Part shown: piece after piece, positions 7,540 through 16,034 of the stretch
How the letters are laid out: each line of letters opens with the position of its first letter
Position numbering within the stretch: position 1 is the first letter of the stretch
Assembly (NCBI GenBank): GCA_934320655.1
Contig: CAKRFN010000006.1
Coordinates: 1 to 64,000, forward strand
Direction of reading: 5' to 3'
Source: an uncultured Eubacterium sp.
Lineage (GTDB): Bacteria; Bacillota; Clostridia; Lachnospirales; Lachnospiraceae
Length of the DNA stretch: 64,000 nucleotides
Position numbers and translations under genes: made by a program
Notes under the pieces: generated by a model
The model's database searches: none
The model's input: only the letters and a program-made list of their open reading frames with translations
Told to the model about the DNA's origin: nothing

Positions 7540-9966
7540 TTGGGTAACACTAAAGTAGTAGTCAAGGCTGTTGAGCAGAAACCCGAAGAAGAGCAGCTGA
7601 CAATGACCGCTGCTGTAAAGGGTGTTAAGACTATTGAAGTTAGCTTCAACAAGGCTATCGCTTCTCCCGACGCTGTAAAGGTTACAGTTAAGAAGGGAAC
7701 CGCTGCAAGAGATTGCAAGGCTACCGTTGATGGATCTAAGATCACATTGGCAATGGATGCTAAGCTGACCAAGGGTACTTACACAGTATCTGTTGAAGGC
7801 GTAGACACCACAGCTATGACAGCAGACGTTGTTGTAGAGAAGGATGAGACATTAACATCTTTCTGGATTGGTGATTATATCGTAGCAAAGTCGCTGACTG
7901 AGACAACAACTGCATCTATTAAGTATGCTGCATTGAATCAGTATGAAGAAAAGATGTCTACCAGTGATGTGACGGTAACATGCTCATTTGGTAAGATTGA
8001 TGATCAGAAGCCTTCTACTTATGCAACTGCAACTGCTGAAGGAACTATTACAGTAAAAGATATCCCTGATATTTTAGCTATTATTGGCACTAAGGGAACA
8101 GTTGTAATTGTAGGCGATATGGGTGTTACCTCAACTAAAGAGGTTTCTTATAACTCTTTCTCTAAGGCTACAACTGCAGAAGTGTTAGGAACTTACCACA
8201 AGAATTCCGCTACTGTAAAGAGCATTACTGAAGGAGACGATCCTTCTGATTATGAACTGCTGTTTTCAATGAAAGATCAGTATGGTTATGAAGTAAGTGC
8301 AGATGACGCAAATACTGCTGCTTCTATTACTACTAGCCTCAATGGCGGTCTTACAAATGTAACAGTTAATCTTGCGGATGAGAAGTCATATCAGACTAGA
8401 ACTGTAGATGGTAAGGATTATATTGCAGTTCCTTTAAAGGCTATTGATGCAAGGAAGAAAGCATTTGCAGGAGATGCTACACTTACTATTGTAAACAATC
8501 TGCATGGATTACTTGTAAATCAGCCGTTAACAGTTGCAAAAAATGTTGTTATTAAGAGTGTTAACATCACCGCAGATAACGGTCTTTACGAAGGTCAGGA
8601 AAACGAGCTGCATTACGAAATTACTGATGCTGATGGCAAGAATGTAACAAGTTATGCCGTTTTATCAAATTCAGATATTATTCAGTTCTCAACTAATACA
8701 CTTGGTCTGCGTTGGGAGCGCAATGCTGATGGTACAGCTAAGTTAGTATCTGAGATTCCTGATGGATATGTTGACAAGTCAAATCCTAAGTCTGATAAGA
8801 ATACCAAAATCACCAGTATTACTACTCAGGCAAATTATGTTGCTGGTGGAAACCTTCTTGTAAACACCTTTACATTTACTGTTAATGAAAAGCGTGTAGC
8901 AAAGAGCGTTTCAGGAATTGCAGCTGATACCACACTTGCTACTGCAAAGGGTGGAGATACACTTACTATTAAATCTAAGAAATTTATCTTGGCTGATCAG
9001 TATTCTGGATCAGTAAAGGATGGCGAGTCTGCTTTTGTAAACACTATCTTTGATGGTGCAGCAGCAGCCGCCGGAACCTCTGTAGTATGTGATAACAAAG
9101 GTGGCGCATTTGATGCTATCAACATTGATGTTGCAAACAAGAAGATCGTTGCTACTCCTTCAGCCGTGACTGCAGGAACAGCAACTGTATATCTGAAATT
9201 CAGATCAGCAGCCGATGTAAAAGATGGCAAAAATGCAGCTCCGGCAAGTTCATCAAATTATGATGCTAAGTTCTATTTATCTGTATATGATACAGACGGA
9301 GTAGATGTTTCTACCTTATCTATCAAGTCAATCAATGACAATTTTGCTGTAACAGAGGCTAATGCTAAAAATAGCGCATGGGTTCTCGGAAAAACTGTAG
9401 TTATTGCAAAAGTAGGCGGTGTAGAAACTGTTATTCCTAGCAGCCAGTATGCAGTGGTTAAGAATGAGAATAACGAGTTTAACGGCGAGGATGTAAGCAA
9501 GGGTGTAAACACCAAGACTGCAAAATTGACTATCCAGGTTACTACTTGGGATGCAGCCAATACTGCTATTAGCACTCAGATCAGCAAAGAATATGTTGTT
9601 TCTAAGGAGGCAGCTAAACTTTATAAGGTGACTGGTACTAATGCAAGTGCTGCAACAAATGGAGCTATTACTTTAGTAAACGGTGCTGCTACTTTAGATT
9701 CAAGTGATTTCATAAATATGTTCACCTACAAGAACCAGTTCAATGAGGATGTTACTGATCCTACTGCTATCACAAAGGATACAGTTACTTACTCAGTTAA
9801 GTTAATTCAGAAGGAAGAGACTGGCGCATACAAGCTTTATAATGATGGCTTAAATAGTGCGAAGATTACTTTCACCAAGGCTGGTACTTACAAGATCAAA
9901 GTATTTGCTACTACACCTGATGGATCAACAAAAGATTTTACTTATGTAGCAAATGTTGGCAAATAA
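7540..9966 (+). CDS. Silent copy of an S-layer-like surface protein (lacks 5' end and signal peptide)
   Basis: The open frame encodes about 808 residues of Ig-like beta-rich sequence with repeated D-Q-Y-G/N-Q-Y type motifs, as in many S-layer and surface adhesin proteins. From 7549 it is homologous, in frame, to codons starting near residue 122 of the complete gene at 12371-15070, but the signal peptide and first lysine-rich domain are absent and the upstream DNA is unrelated. The apparent TTG start is probably not used. The first 315 bp are near-identical to the complete gene. The middle has diverged strongly, and blocks such as the Y-D-A-K-F region and S-S-Q-Y motif are conserved again toward the end. 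I infer an unexpressed donor cassette for antigenic switching. It has its own terminator hairpin. Confidence 0.75.
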   Translation: MGNTKVVVKAVEQKPEEEQLTMTAAVKGVKTIEVSFNKAIASPDAVKVTVKKGTAARDCKATVDGSKITLAMDAKLTKGTYTVSVEGVDTTAMTADVVVEKDETLTSFWIGDYIVAKSLTETTTASIKYAALNQYEEKMSTSDVTVTCSFGKIDDQKPSTYATATAEGTITVKDIPDILAIIGTKGTVVIVGDMGVTSTKEVSYNSFSKATTAEVLGTYHKNSATVKSITEGDDPSDYELLFSMKDQYGYEVSADDANTAASITTSLNGGLTNVTVNLADEKSYQTRTVDGKDYIAVPLKAIDARKKAFAGDATLTIVNNLHGLLVNQPLTVAKNVVIKSVNITADNGLYEGQENELHYEITDADGKNVTSYAVLSNSDIIQFSTNTLGLRWERNADGTAKLVSEIPDGYVDKSNPKSDKNTKITSITTQANYVAGGNLLVNTFTFTVNEKRVAKSVSGIAADTTLATAKGGDTLTIKSKKFILADQYSGSVKDGESAFVNTIFDGAAAAAGTSVVCDNKGGAFDAINIDVANKKIVATPSAVTAGTATVYLKFRSAADVKDGKNAAPASSSNYDAKFYLSVYDTDGVDVSTLSIKSINDNFAVTEANAKNSAWVLGKTVVIAKVGGVETVIPSSQYAVVKNENNEFNGEDVSKGVNTKTAKLTIQVTTWDAANTAISTQISKEYVVSKEAAKLYKVTGTNASAATNGAITLVNGAATLDSSDFINMFTYKNQFNEDVTDPTAITKDTVTYSVKLIQKEETGAYKLYNDGLNSAKITFTKAGTYKIKVFATTPDGSTKDFTYVANVGK
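7549..7863. repeat. Left copy of the 315-bp inverted repeat of the surface-protein locus
   Basis: Aligns without gaps to the reverse complement of 14393-14707. I counted about 26 mismatches in 315 positions, with a perfect 68-bp block at 7669-7736 (matching 14520-14587). Homology begins abruptly at ACTAAAGTAGT and ends at ACATCTTTC. Confidence 0.85.
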
Positions 9967-9998
9967 TATCTAGTGTTATAGTAAATTAGTATTTACAT

Positions 9999-10030
9999 TT
10001 AAGGCGGGGTTCTATGAATCCCGCCTTAAT
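9999..10030 (+). terminator. Terminator-like hairpin after the silent copy
   Basis: Perfect 10-bp stem TTAAGGCGGG/CCCGCCTTAA with an 11-nt loop, 32 bp after the stop codon. The following T-run is weak. Confidence 0.55.
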
Positions 10031-10035
10031 GATTT

Positions 10036-10282
10036 CTATATCAAGTCTTAGAAGAGTTCTTTTATATGTTTCCCCTATTCCATATTCTTCTCATAATATT
10101 TGGAATTTTCGTGCATTTTACTAAATATTTCTTAAATAATTGCTTCATTTAAAGTATATAATATATCACAGTATGTGACCGGCTTGCTCTTGCGGATCTG
10201 ATCGCGTTAGCGACCTTATGAACAGGATTGCTATAATATTAGAGATAATCATTGCTGCCAAAACTGGGGCTTTTATCACAAT
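10036..10282. other. Intergenic stretch inside the invertible segment
   Basis: AT-rich apart from a short GC-richer island (about 10170-10220). No gene, recombinase remnant or RNA recognised. Confidence 0.4.
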
Positions 10283-10335
10283 AAAAAATGTCGAAGTAAT
10301 GGGTCTTAATATCCATCCTTACCCCGACATTTTTT
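10283..10335 (-). terminator. Terminator of the O-antigen-ligase-like gene
   Basis: An 11-bp perfect stem AAAAAATGTCG/CGACATTTTTT encloses about 31 nt, and the minus-strand 3' side ends in a run of six T. It lies about 60 bp after the stop of the minus-strand gene. Confidence 0.55.
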
Positions 10336-10393
10336 CTAATCTTTTTCTGTTATATATACCTCTAAAATTGACTCTAGCTTTTCGGCACGATCT

Positions 10394-12169
10394 CTATTTC
10401 GCAGAGGTACGAATCCTATGGTTAATACCTATTCCGATACCTAACAGTCCCCAATAAACAGGTGCTACAGTGATCGTAGAATCATTTGCAAGTGCGGATA
10501 TCATATATCCCAGAGTTCCAAGTAAAATACCAAATCCAGCAGCCACTAATGGATTATTGATCCTCTGTTTAAAATAAAGGCGCAGGCTGGAAATGAAGTA
10601 CCACATGTAAAATACTAAGAAGCAAATCAATGACAGTACACCGCTCTGTACGGCTATCTGTAAATACAGGCAATGCGGTTTGCTGATGATCATATTATCA
10701 TAGCCATTGTTATATTTGTCTACAAAATCTCCATTCGGATATACAAGTGCAAACGTATCTGCACCAGAACCTACAAACAGGTAATCCTTTAATAAGGCGA
10801 TTGTTTTATCCCAAATATATCCTCGACCATTAGCGAGTGAACTCTTATTCTGCAATGGAGCAAAATCAGCAGATGGCGTATCGGGGGTCAATTTAGATAT
10901 TGTTCCTAAATCGCTATAGTAGTAATATGTACCATCGTCGGATAATTCGTTGGTAAAATACCAGTTTTTGTCGTCGATTGTTGCCATAAAGCCATAGGTC
11001 GTAGGATCGTTGGTTATAATGGCAGGAGTTAGTGTGATGGTAGAAAACCGTTCATCGTTGATCGTGTAATAATAATAGTCATCATCTGCCGAAGACTGAT
11101 ATTCGCAAGGTATCGCGTTTTGATTCTGATCATACAATTCAAAGGCAAGGGTTCCATCCTGCTGTTCCATCCGAACAAAAAGTTTTTCGCCTTTGTAATC
11201 GATTTCTACATTGTCATCGTTCGTGAATATATTTTCGAGATCCGTTTTTTCTGTGTTGGATGCCGTTATATATGCACTGATACGTGGCAACGCTACGATG
11301 CATGCACCTACTATGCCGATGAGTATGACTATGAATGGCAGCCAAAGTATTTTTTTTGTTTTTGTGTTTTTCAATAATAAGAACAATGCTGCAAAAACGA
11401 TCACCGCTACCAATGCAATATCTGCCGCCAGCGAATCCGCTCCAACCAATGCAATTATCAATGCGACTGTCAAAATAGCTGTAATTACACGTATGACTGT
11501 TTTTTTGCAGCAAATAAATAATGCTACAAATAGGGGTGCCAGCAATAATGTATAGAATCCTACATAGTTGATATTATAAAAAGGTCCATAAACCGTACCA
11601 TTTTCAAAGGAAAACGTATATCCATCGCCGGAATAAATCATGCGGTAAATGTCTATTTTGAAAAACTGTAATACGCAAATTAAGCCAACCAATGCAGCGC
11701 CGACAAAAGTGATTGAAAGGATGGATTTATCTGCGTCATGATAGGTGACCACATAGTAGCAGTAAACCAAAGCTACAACATATCCAATGATGTTCCACAC
11801 CGTTTCAAACTGATCCGGCATTCCGTGTACACAAAAATAGCCATAGTCCGAAAGCAAGGATGATAACACGGCGAGGAGCAGATAAATTCCAATCGGAATA
11901 AATATCCGTGTGTCACTATTTAATAAGGTATCCTTTCGGCGCATCCTACTGATCTGCCAGATTAGTATTACCAACATAAGCACGCCTGTAATAGTAACAA
12001 ACAATGACTTATAATATAGGAAGAAATCCGCAAGTGTTGCTTCGTTCGAATACCATGGATAATCTGCTAACGGATTCGCATAAAATTTGACCTTTACGAT
12101 TATCGGTATGATCACAAACCATAGCGCTATGGGAATCATGCAGATCTGTTTTTCAGTTGTTTTTTTCAT
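10394..12169 (-). CDS. O-antigen ligase/polymerase family membrane protein
   Basis: A 591-residue protein with about ten hydrophobic segments and a large soluble loop (roughly residues 285-430) rich in D, Y and T. The C-terminal part has the family features: G-R-G-Y-I-W followed by G-S-G-A-D-T, then K-P-H-C-L-Y-L-Q and a Q-S-G-V pair of helices, as in Wzy_C/WaaL/PglL proteins. These move or polymerise lipid-linked glycans, and some are protein O-oligosaccharyltransferases. It sits alone between two inverted surface-protein genes, so glycosylation of that surface layer is a tempting inference, not shown. It has its own promoter and terminator. Start ATG with GGAG 10 nt upstream. Confidence 0.75.
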   Translation of the reverse strand: MKKTTEKQICMIPIALWFVIIPIIVKVKFYANPLADYPWYSNEATLADFFLYYKSLFVTITGVLMLVILIWQISRMRRKDTLLNSDTRIFIPIGIYLLLAVLSSLLSDYGYFCVHGMPDQFETVWNIIGYVVALVYCYYVVTYHDADKSILSITFVGAALVGLICVLQFFKIDIYRMIYSGDGYTFSFENGTVYGPFYNINYVGFYTLLLAPLFVALFICCKKTVIRVITAILTVALIIALVGADSLAADIALVAVIVFAALFLLLKNTKTKKILWLPFIVILIGIVGACIVALPRISAYITASNTEKTDLENIFTNDDNVEIDYKGEKLFVRMEQQDGTLAFELYDQNQNAIPCEYQSSADDDYYYYTINDERFSTITLTPAIITNDPTTYGFMATIDDKNWYFTNELSDDGTYYYYSDLGTISKLTPDTPSADFAPLQNKSSLANGRGYIWDKTIALLKDYLFVGSGADTFALVYPNGDFVDKYNNGYDNMIISKPHCLYLQIAVQSGVLSLICFLVFYMWYFISSLRLYFKQRINNPLVAAGFGILLGTLGYMISALANDSTITVAPVYWGLLGIGIGINHRIRTSAK

Positions 12170-12203
12170 ATGATATGTACTCCTTTTTTATTGAACTGCA
12201 TCT

Positions 12204-12232
12204 ATTTTAGCACGGTTGTTTGTATTATTCAA
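12204..12232 (-). promoter_or_regulatory. Sigma-A promoter of the O-antigen-ligase-like gene
   Basis: TTGAAT (12227-12232), 17-bp spacer, TAAAAT (12204-12209), about 35 bp before the start codon on the minus strand. Confidence 0.65.
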
Positions 12233-12318
12233 TTAAAGCATCAATAAATGTGGAAATATGCATGATTATGCTGGATGTATATGTATGGTGCGATTTACGA
12301 TAATATTTTGCAATGTAA

Positions 12319-12350
12319 AAACAGCTTCGGCGAAATCGCCGAAGCTGTTT
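12319..12350 (-). terminator. Strong terminator of the expressed surface-protein gene
   Basis: Perfect 14-bp stem AAACAGCTTCGGCG/CGCCGAAGCTGTTT with a 4-nt loop. On the minus strand it ends in five T. It lies 20 bp after the stop codon. Confidence 0.8.
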
Positions 12351-12370
12351 AGTATAGCCCGTTGTAAGAA

Positions 12371-15070
12371 CTACTTGCTATAAGTTACATTGTAATTGAA
12401 AGACTTAGTAGATCCATTAGGAGCGGTTACAGTGATCTTGAATGTATATGTGCCGACTTCCTTGATCTCAAGCTGAGCCTGATTTTTGGTGTTAAACGAA
12501 ATTGTATATCCTGACTTGTTAGTAGCAGAAACATTCTCGATAACATAAGTTACACTGTCAGTCTTGGTTGTTGAAGTTACAGCTTCGTTATACTGATCAA
12601 CAAAATCAAACTGACCAACAAATGCAGCTCCTGTTACTGTCTTAGCAGCGCTAATAGTCTCTGTTAAATCCTTAGCACCAGTTACTTTGTATAACTTAGC
12701 ACCAGCCTTAGATACCTCATATTCCTTGGAAATCTCTGTCTCAATCGGAGTATTAGAAGAATCCCATGTAGTTACCTGTACGGTTAACTTAGCAGTCTTG
12801 GTATCTGTGCCAGCATTAACCTCTGCTTTTGAAAGAGTATTATTCTCATTCTTAACAATTACATACTGAGAAGAAGGAATAACTGTCTTGGTACCGCCAA
12901 CCATAGCAACTACCTTAACATCATCTACTGTTAAATCTTTTACAGCAGCATCGCCATCAGCATTAAGCTTTACAGCAAATCCATCATTGATAGAATCAAT
13001 TGCTAATGTGCTTACATCTACATTAGATGTATCATATACAGAAATGCTGAACTTAGCGTCATAATCAGATGCACTAGCTGTTACAGCCTTGTCACCACCA
13101 GTACTGTATTTCAAGTATACAGTAGCTGTACCTACACCGGTAGGAGTTACTTTCAATTCATTCTTACTGAAATCAGAAGTAGAATCGTCAACGCAATTAT
13201 TAGCATCAACGTAAACAGCTGTTCCAGATGCCTTTGCAGGAACTGTGTTCTTATAAATGCTCTTATTAAAGATTCCCTCATCAGAGGTTACCTTATTTGA
13301 ATACTGATCTGCTAAAAGGAGATCGGTAGACTTAATGGTTAATCCCTTTTTGTTGTTCTTTGACATAGAGGTTACTACATCTGACTTAATACCAGTAACG
13401 CCAGTTACAACACGCTCCTCATTTACAGTGAATGTAAATGTCTTCATCAGATAATCGCCGCTAGTCATCTTGTTTGCAGAAACGATTGCAACAACAGGAG
13501 TTGAATTCTTGTTAGATTTCGTATCACTCTTAACAACTGCCTTAACGGGCTTAAAGAGTAACTTAGCTGTTCCATCAGATTTTCTCTCGAAACGCATTCT
13601 TGAGTCAAGAGCAACTACATTTGTCAGCTCTGCATAGCTAGTAATAGACTTTCCGTCAGCATCTACAAACTCGTAACCCATCTCATTATCCTGATTGTCA
13701 TATACACCATTGTCTGCGGTGATAGAGATGCTCTTGATAACGATATTTTTAGCAACTGTTACTGTTGTGTTGAGCAGTAATCCCTTGTACGGGTTTACGA
13801 TCATAAGTGTTGCATCACCGGCAGTTGCCTTGCCACCTACTAAAGCAAGTGATACATAGTCAACACCATTATATGTTCTGGTTGTCAGTGAGGGTTTAGC
13901 TTCCAGAGCCAAGCCGGTAAGACCTCCAACTAAGCTGAGCTGTAAATTCTTAAGCTTAGCAACATCCATATCATAGCCGTACTGATCCTTTACTGTAAAT
14001 AACAGCTCATAATCTGAAACAGTATCATCTTCTGTGATATTCTTCAGGCTGGCAGAATTCTTGTGGTATGCGCCAACAAGCTCTACAGTAGTAGCAGTAG
14101 GTGCTACGTTGTAAGAGATCTCCTTTGATGCAGTGATACCCTTGTCACCAACTAATACAACTGTTCCCTTTGTTCCAACAATCGCAAGCGTGGGGTTGAT
14201 GTTCTTTACAGTGATCTCGCCCTCTTTTGTTGCGGTAGCAGATTTGGTAACCTTAACATCTGAGCTGAAAGAGCAGGTAACAGTAGGATCTGTAGAGGTC
14301 ATCTTTTCGCCGTACTGGTTTAATGCAGCGAACTTGATTGCACCATTTGTAGTAGCAGTCTCGCTCTCAGCTGTAAGATAATCTGCGATCTCGAAAGATG
14401 TTAATGTCTCATCCTTCTCTACAACAACATCTGCTGTCATAGCTGCGGTATCAACACCCTCAACAGATACGGTATAAGTACCAGCGGTCAGCTTAGCTTC
14501 CATTGCTACAGTGATCTTGGATCCATCAACGGTAGCCTTGCAATCTCTTGCAGCGGTTCCCTTCTTAACTGTAACCTTTACAGCGTCAGGAGAAGCGATT
14601 GTCTTATTGAAGTTAACCTCAATAGTCTTAACACCCTTTACAGCAGCTGTCATTGTCAGCTTCTCTTCTTCGGGCTTCTGCTCAACAGCCTTGACCACTA
14701 CTTTAGTAGTAAGGTTTGTTGTCTTCTTAGTCTTCTTGTTCTTGAATGTAATAACGATCTTGCGAGCTGTTGTGCCAGCCTTCTTACCTGTTACTACGAT
14801 ACCAGTACCCTTTGCGTTTTTCTTAACGCTGATGTACTGCTTTGCTGAAGCATTCTTCACTTTTGCTTTAGTGATCTTGTAGGTCTTCAGCGTTTTAGCT
14901 GTTGCTAAGAAAGTCTTAGATTTGCCCTCTTTAACGGTCATCTTAGAAGCTTTCATAGCAGGCTTTGCTGCTGCAGCTGCTGTTGTTACATTTGTTGCAG
15001 CTGTCAGTGAGAACGCCATTGCTAAGGATAATCCTGTAGCAAGTGCTCTCGTCATGAAACTCTTTTTCAT
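12371..15070 (-). CDS. S-layer-like secreted surface protein (expressed copy)
   Basis: From the ATG at 15070 the protein has 899 residues. A start nine codons upstream (15097) is possible, but AAGGAGG sits 8 nt before 15070, which is followed by M-K-K-S-F-M-T-R and a hydrophobic core ending A-A-A-A-A, a clear signal peptide. Next come a lysine-rich domain, then Ig-like beta-rich modules with D-Q-Y-G, N-Q-Y-G and D-Q-Y-N motifs. No SLH domain, LPXTG motif or transmembrane anchor is visible, so wall attachment probably uses the N-terminal domain. Strong promoter and terminator and abundant-protein codon style fit an S-layer or major surface protein. Its homologue at 7540-9966 lies in the opposite orientation. 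Confidence 0.8.
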   Translation of the reverse strand: MKKSFMTRALATGLSLAMAFSLTAATNVTTAAAAAKPAMKASKMTVKEGKSKTFLATAKTLKTYKITKAKVKNASAKQYISVKKNAKGTGIVVTGKKAGTTARKIVITFKNKKTKKTTNLTTKVVVKAVEQKPEEEKLTMTAAVKGVKTIEVNFNKTIASPDAVKVTVKKGTAARDCKATVDGSKITVAMEAKLTAGTYTVSVEGVDTAAMTADVVVEKDETLTSFEIADYLTAESETATTNGAIKFAALNQYGEKMTSTDPTVTCSFSSDVKVTKSATATKEGEITVKNINPTLAIVGTKGTVVLVGDKGITASKEISYNVAPTATTVELVGAYHKNSASLKNITEDDTVSDYELLFTVKDQYGYDMDVAKLKNLQLSLVGGLTGLALEAKPSLTTRTYNGVDYVSLALVGGKATAGDATLMIVNPYKGLLLNTTVTVAKNIVIKSISITADNGVYDNQDNEMGYEFVDADGKSITSYAELTNVVALDSRMRFERKSDGTAKLLFKPVKAVVKSDTKSNKNSTPVVAIVSANKMTSGDYLMKTFTFTVNEERVVTGVTGIKSDVVTSMSKNNKKGLTIKSTDLLLADQYSNKVTSDEGIFNKSIYKNTVPAKASGTAVYVDANNCVDDSTSDFSKNELKVTPTGVGTATVYLKYSTGGDKAVTASASDYDAKFSISVYDTSNVDVSTLAIDSINDGFAVKLNADGDAAVKDLTVDDVKVVAMVGGTKTVIPSSQYVIVKNENNTLSKAEVNAGTDTKTAKLTVQVTTWDSSNTPIETEISKEYEVSKAGAKLYKVTGAKDLTETISAAKTVTGAAFVGQFDFVDQYNEAVTSTTKTDSVTYVIENVSATNKSGYTISFNTKNQAQLEIKEVGTYTFKITVTAPNGSTKSFNYNVTYSK
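14393..14707. repeat. Right copy of the 315-bp inverted repeat of the surface-protein locus
   Basis: Lies inside the expressed gene just downstream of the signal peptide and first domain. Inverted relative to 7549-7863, same length, same reading frame. Crossing over here would keep the promoter, signal peptide and first domain and exchange everything after them. Confidence 0.85.
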
Positions 15071-15128
15071 GTCCTTTTCCTCCTTAAATTTTGTCATACT
15101 CTCGTATGATGTTTATTTTTGTCACCTA

Positions 15129-15157
15129 AGTATACAATATCCTCAGCAAATTGTCCA
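15129..15157 (-). promoter_or_regulatory. Sigma-A promoter of the expressed surface-protein gene
   Basis: TGGACA (15152-15157), exactly 17 bp, TATACT (15129-15134) on the minus strand, giving a leader of about 50 nt. The promoter lies outside the inverted repeats and would stay in place after inversion. Confidence 0.7.
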
Positions 15158-15246
15158 TAGCATATCTGCCAATTTGTCAAAAAAATTCGGACAATTCATT
15201 GCCACTTCCCACAAAAGATACTGTTCTTTGGTTCCGACACTATATA

Positions 15247-15292
15247 ATTACGGCGGCCCCTCTCAAAAAAGTGGGGTCGCCGTAATTTTTTT
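15247..15292. terminator. GC-rich hairpin between ptuB and the surface-protein promoter
   Basis: ATTACGGCG/CGCCGTAAT stem with an inner CCCC/GGGG pair. The T-run (seven T) is on the plus strand, while both neighbouring genes are read on the minus strand. It can still act as a weak terminator for ptuB on the minus strand (3' side TTATATAG). Confidence 0.45.
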
Positions 15293-15373
15293 CAAATATT
15301 TTTTATTAAATATGTTTGAATTATTTATGTAATATTTTTGTAACACTTTCCAGTGCAGATTACAGTAATCATT

Positions 15374-16030
15374 CTATAGAGTTTTCAAATAATCCGCATA
15401 CTCAGACACATTTTCCCTAATATAGCATCTTTTAAATGCCGCAAACCTTGATTCCTTTCTTATTAACGCCTGCAATTTCTTCAGCGCAAATGCAGAATTT
15501 GGATTTTTGGCTAACTCGCTCAATGTGCTATACAGTTTATTCATCTCCCTGTTCAGTTCCTCAAAGCGCAAATTACTTTTATATACCCGCATTCCAGTAT
15601 TCACTTTATTAAAAACCTCTGTAACCAGTTCCGCCGTTATATTTGCGTCTACATCCTGTGAATTGATTGCCTGTACATCTGTATTTCCATCATGCAGCCT
15701 AAAATAAATTCTTTGCTCCGGATCTGAACTGCAACAATCAATAACATGATTATCATACTTTCTCTGATTTTTCACTCCATTGCAATGCGCACATGACCAA
15801 AACAAATTATTCCAATCAAATTTCAAGTCAATATATTTACCCTTAAAATGTGGTTTCAAATGTTCGACCTGCGGATCTTGCAACTTATCGATTTCACAAA
15901 TATAGCATTTATTATGAAAATCTTTTGCCAGCCTTTCCACAACATCCGATTTTTCATAACTTCCCCCCACCTTTGTCTTCTCCTCGGCAAGAGATTTCGG
16001 TGCAGGCTGGCTACGTTCTATTTTTACCAT
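15374..16030 (-). CDS. ptuB: HNH endonuclease, PtuB-like (Septu defence)
   Basis: A 218-residue protein with an HNH/zinc layout: Cys42 and Cys45 (C-Y-I-C), V-E-H around residue 57, then N-N-L-F-W-S-C-A-H-C-N-G (Cys80, Cys83, Asn84). This is the PtuB type of HNH nuclease. Septu systems pair it with an SMC/ABC-type ATPase, PtuA, which gates the nuclease. Here the ATPase ends 4 nt upstream and its tail carries the ribosome binding site. The C-terminal 90 residues are helical. The same two proteins can also accompany a retron, but no reverse transcriptase lies in the window. Confidence 0.82.
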   Translation of the reverse strand: MVKIERSQPAPKSLAEEKTKVGGSYEKSDVVERLAKDFHNKCYICEIDKLQDPQVEHLKPHFKGKYIDLKFDWNNLFWSCAHCNGVKNQRKYDNHVIDCCSSDPEQRIYFRLHDGNTDVQAINSQDVDANITAELVTEVFNKVNTGMRVYKSNLRFEELNREMNKLYSTLSELAKNPNSAFALKKLQALIRKESRFAAFKRCYIRENVSEYADYLKTL

Positions 16031-16034
16031 ACCC

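Noticed and set aside
7549..14707. Site-specific invertase switch
   Set aside because: No serine or tyrosine recombinase gene is present in or near the segment and no short palindromic crossover site stands out. The 315-bp repeat is long enough for RecA-dependent exchange, so no invertase is claimed.
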